Positions 62,557 through 64,000 of a stretch of DNA of 64,000 nt are shown here, one piece after another. The DNA is from DSVZ01 sp037439785 (GTDB lineage Bacteria > Verrucomicrobiota > Verrucomicrobiia > Limisphaerales > J093). The notes under the pieces were generated by a model, which ran no database searches, was not told the DNA's origin, and worked only from the letters and a program-made list of their open reading frames with translations. Where the stretch lies: positions 25,966 through 89,965 of the forward strand of contig JBBIVJ010000017.1 in NCBI GenBank assembly GCA_037439785.1. The letters run 5' to 3'. The stretch's first letter is position 1. Every line of letters begins with the position of its first letter. A program made the translations under genes and the position numbers.

Positions 62557-63390
62557 TCAGCTTCCCGTTGCCGTGGCAGGCCCAATTTTGCCTTCAGCCT
62601 TTCGGCAAACCTGTTTGATCAATCCGAGAACGCTGCCTTGATGCGCAACAAATCGCTCCCCCAGCATTCCCAGCACAATCCTGTAGGCCATGTGGGCAAT
62701 GAAGTTCGTCACCAGCAGTCCAAGGCCAAACTTCAGACCAAAGTAGCCGGTGTCCCTTGCGACCACCATCGGCGGAGTCACCATCATGCCCACTTCGATG
62801 ATCAAGCCCCAGACCAGACTGCCCCACCAGTGCATCGGGCCCGCTATCAGCATGTAGGTGAGCCCAAAGCAGGCTCCGACCCAATAATGGCAAGCGTAGC
62901 CCAGAATATCCGAACCCAGAGCTGGGCCGAGAGCCATCCGGTCCAGAATCAAAACGCCGAACATGCGCGGCATGTTGCCCGGCATCTGGTCGTGGTGAAA
63001 ACCGGTGAAGCGAATGGCATCAAGAACGCCAGTGGCAGCAGCACCGATCCAAATTCCGACCCAGATGCAATTAGTCAGCCGCATCAGCCGCTGCCAAAAA
63101 CCCAGCAACCACAAAGTGCCTAAAAGGACAAGCGACGGCAGGAGCGCATACCGTGCGAGCTCAGGCATCTCCGGCATTTCCGGCGTCAACGCCACCACCA
63201 GGATGTTCGGCCCCACCGCCGCAACAAGTAGCGCCCCGACAGTCAGAATCAACTCGCCCAACGAGGCCGCTGGCGGGAGGGTGGCAGCAGGCGGGACTCT
63301 TCGACGGCGCGCCAAAGCAATCCCGGTTGCAGCTAATGCGCCCGCTGCAAACAACAATTCCACCAACAAGCTGAGGGCCTCCTTACTCAT
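62557..63390 (-). CDS. Multi-spanning membrane protein of unknown function
   Basis: A 277-residue protein with seven or eight hydrophobic segments (LVELLFAAGALAATGIAL, LTVGALLVAAVGPNILVVAL, LPSLVLLGTLWLLGFW, GSLVWGLIIEVGMMVTPPMVVA). Between them is a His/Met-rich loop FTGFHHDQMPGNMPRMFG that could bind copper or another soft metal. It follows a DUF302 gene with 25 bases between, an arrangement consistent with one operon of metal-related genes. No family is named with confidence. Confidence 0.75.
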   Translation of the reverse strand: MSKEALSLLVELLFAAGALAATGIALARRRRVPPAATLPPAASLGELILTVGALLVAAVGPNILVVALTPEMPEMPELARYALLPSLVLLGTLWLLGFWQRLMRLTNCIWVGIWIGAAATGVLDAIRFTGFHHDQMPGNMPRMFGVLILDRMALGPALGSDILGYACHYWVGACFGLTYMLIAGPMHWWGSLVWGLIIEVGMMVTPPMVVARDTGYFGLKFGLGLLVTNFIAHMAYRIVLGMLGERFVAHQGSVLGLIKQVCRKAEGKIGPATATGS

Positions 63391-63415
63391 GGTTGGTTTG
63401 CTCCCAGGGATTGTG

Positions 63416-63843
63416 CTACTGCAAGGCGGCGGTCGTAATCTTGTCGGCCATCATGTGCATCATCTGGCCTGCCTTTGCGACCTCGGGAACACCATACGAG
63501 GCGTACTGCGCGGCGACCTTACGATAGCTGACCGTGACTGTGCCGTCAGGCGTCTCGTAAACGTAAATTCTGCCCGGCATTTCGAGTCCGATGGCCGGGT
63601 TCATCGGCAGCAGCAGCTTGCCCATTTCCGGTTTACCGAACTCGATGGTGGTCGCGCCTTTGATTTTCGCGCCGACCATCATGCCTTCCGACTTAACGAC
63701 TTTCTCCACCGCTTCAGTGTCTCCGAGAACGCCTTGGTCGAAACCTTGTCCTCGCGGGTGGTATCCGCGCCTTGTGCCTGGACCTGCAAGGCACTGAGCC
63801 CAAGCAGGGTGGCAACTCCCAGCATCATCATCGTTGTTTTCAT
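63416..63843 (-). pseudogene. DUF302-like exported protein, frameshifted
   Basis: From the ATG at 63,843 a signal peptide (MMMLGVATLLGLSALQVQAQ) and KVSTKAFSET are read. Near 63,718 the frame moves by two bases, at a duplicated GT, and the DUF302 body follows: AVEKVVKSEGMMVGAKIKGA, TTIEFGKPEMGKLLLPMNP, IGLEMPGRIYVYETPDGTV, KAGQMMHMMADKI. Removing one GT restores a single protein of about 140 residues. DUF302 proteins are periplasmic and occur in metal and sulfur operons. The gene opens the minus-strand cluster. Confidence 0.7.
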
Positions 63844-63974
63844 CCACTGGCATCCCACAGGAAGGGAAAAGCGGCGTAAACCCGCTGATTTCTCGGGAAA
63901 AGCAGGGGTAGGCTGAAAAACGACTTTTAGGATTTTCGGGGTGCGCGATGGTCCAGAGTGACTCTCGGCTGTCC

Positions 63975-63986
63975 CATAGTACTATG
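63975..63986. promoter_or_regulatory. Perfect 12-bp palindrome upstream of the DUF302 gene
   Basis: CATAGTACTATG, about 130 bases before the first gene of the minus-strand metal cluster. Symmetry suggests a dimeric-repressor operator; which regulator is unknown. Nothing else is recognised in 63,844-64,000. Confidence 0.35.
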
Positions 63987-64000
63987 CAAAACCGGGGAGA

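Overview
The window is a high-GC chromosome segment that most resembles a Verrucomicrobiota genome (Limisphaera/Pedosphaera-like). This assignment is an inference from gene style: the window opens with a secreted protein carrying a prepilin-type N-terminus, and it holds a tricorn protease, ThuA, GH2-like and GH106-like secreted enzymes, an ECF sigma gene fused to carboxypeptidase-regulatory repeats, and several promoters placed almost directly on the start codon. No rRNA, tRNA, CRISPR array, intact insertion sequence or phage gene was recognised.

Bases 1-39,743 are compact, GC-rich backbone with mixed strands: a prepilin-like protein (partial), a UvrD/PcrA helicase, a methyltransferase, rpsB-tsf, a LeuC-type hydro-lyase without its small subunit, ThuA, a GH2-like enzyme, an FmdB zinc ribbon, a HAD phosphatase, a class II aldolase, hflKC, a broken sigma/carboxypeptidase-regulatory gene, hrpA, a GH106-like enzyme, an acyl-CoA ligase, a tricorn protease, GNAT plus a two-domain esterase, a nucleoside hydrolase, a NhaD-type antiporter and an ECF sigma factor. 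The larger gaps (7.1-7.8, 14.2-14.6, 17.4-17.8 and 33.2-33.5 kb) are filled by dispersed repeats: arrays of short palindromes, heptanucleotide tandem repeats and a repeat of about 185 bp present twice in inverted orientation.

Bases 40,139-57,196 are an unbroken run of plus-strand genes of lower GC. ECF sigma, a membrane anti-sigma-like protein and arsM come first, then arsR with a promoter and a perfect dyad, then pstSCAB. Thioredoxin, CcdA, YceI and TlpA follow. Next is a tightly coupled group: OlsB-like N-acyltransferase, PlsC/OlsA-like acyltransferase, a stand-alone CoaB domain, DinB, a DedA-ATP-grasp fusion, an NRDE protein, an alpha/beta hydrolase and a small membrane protein. The genes suggest arsenic methylation, high-affinity phosphate uptake, periplasmic thiol redox and phosphorus-free or modified membrane lipid synthesis, as expected for arsenate or phosphate stress. 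The lipid-type operon is the best candidate for an undescribed system.

Bases 57,210-63,843 are minus-strand genes of still lower GC: a DUF302 protein, two membrane proteins, a CBM48 protein, a hypothetical protein, a PagL-like lipid A deacylase, mercuric reductase, a lipoprotein-like gene and an Fe-S metallochaperone-like protein. Between 54.6 and 63.8 kb many genes are interrupted, four by an in-frame TAG and four by a frameshift (one gene carries both). This segment is either decaying or carries assembly errors.
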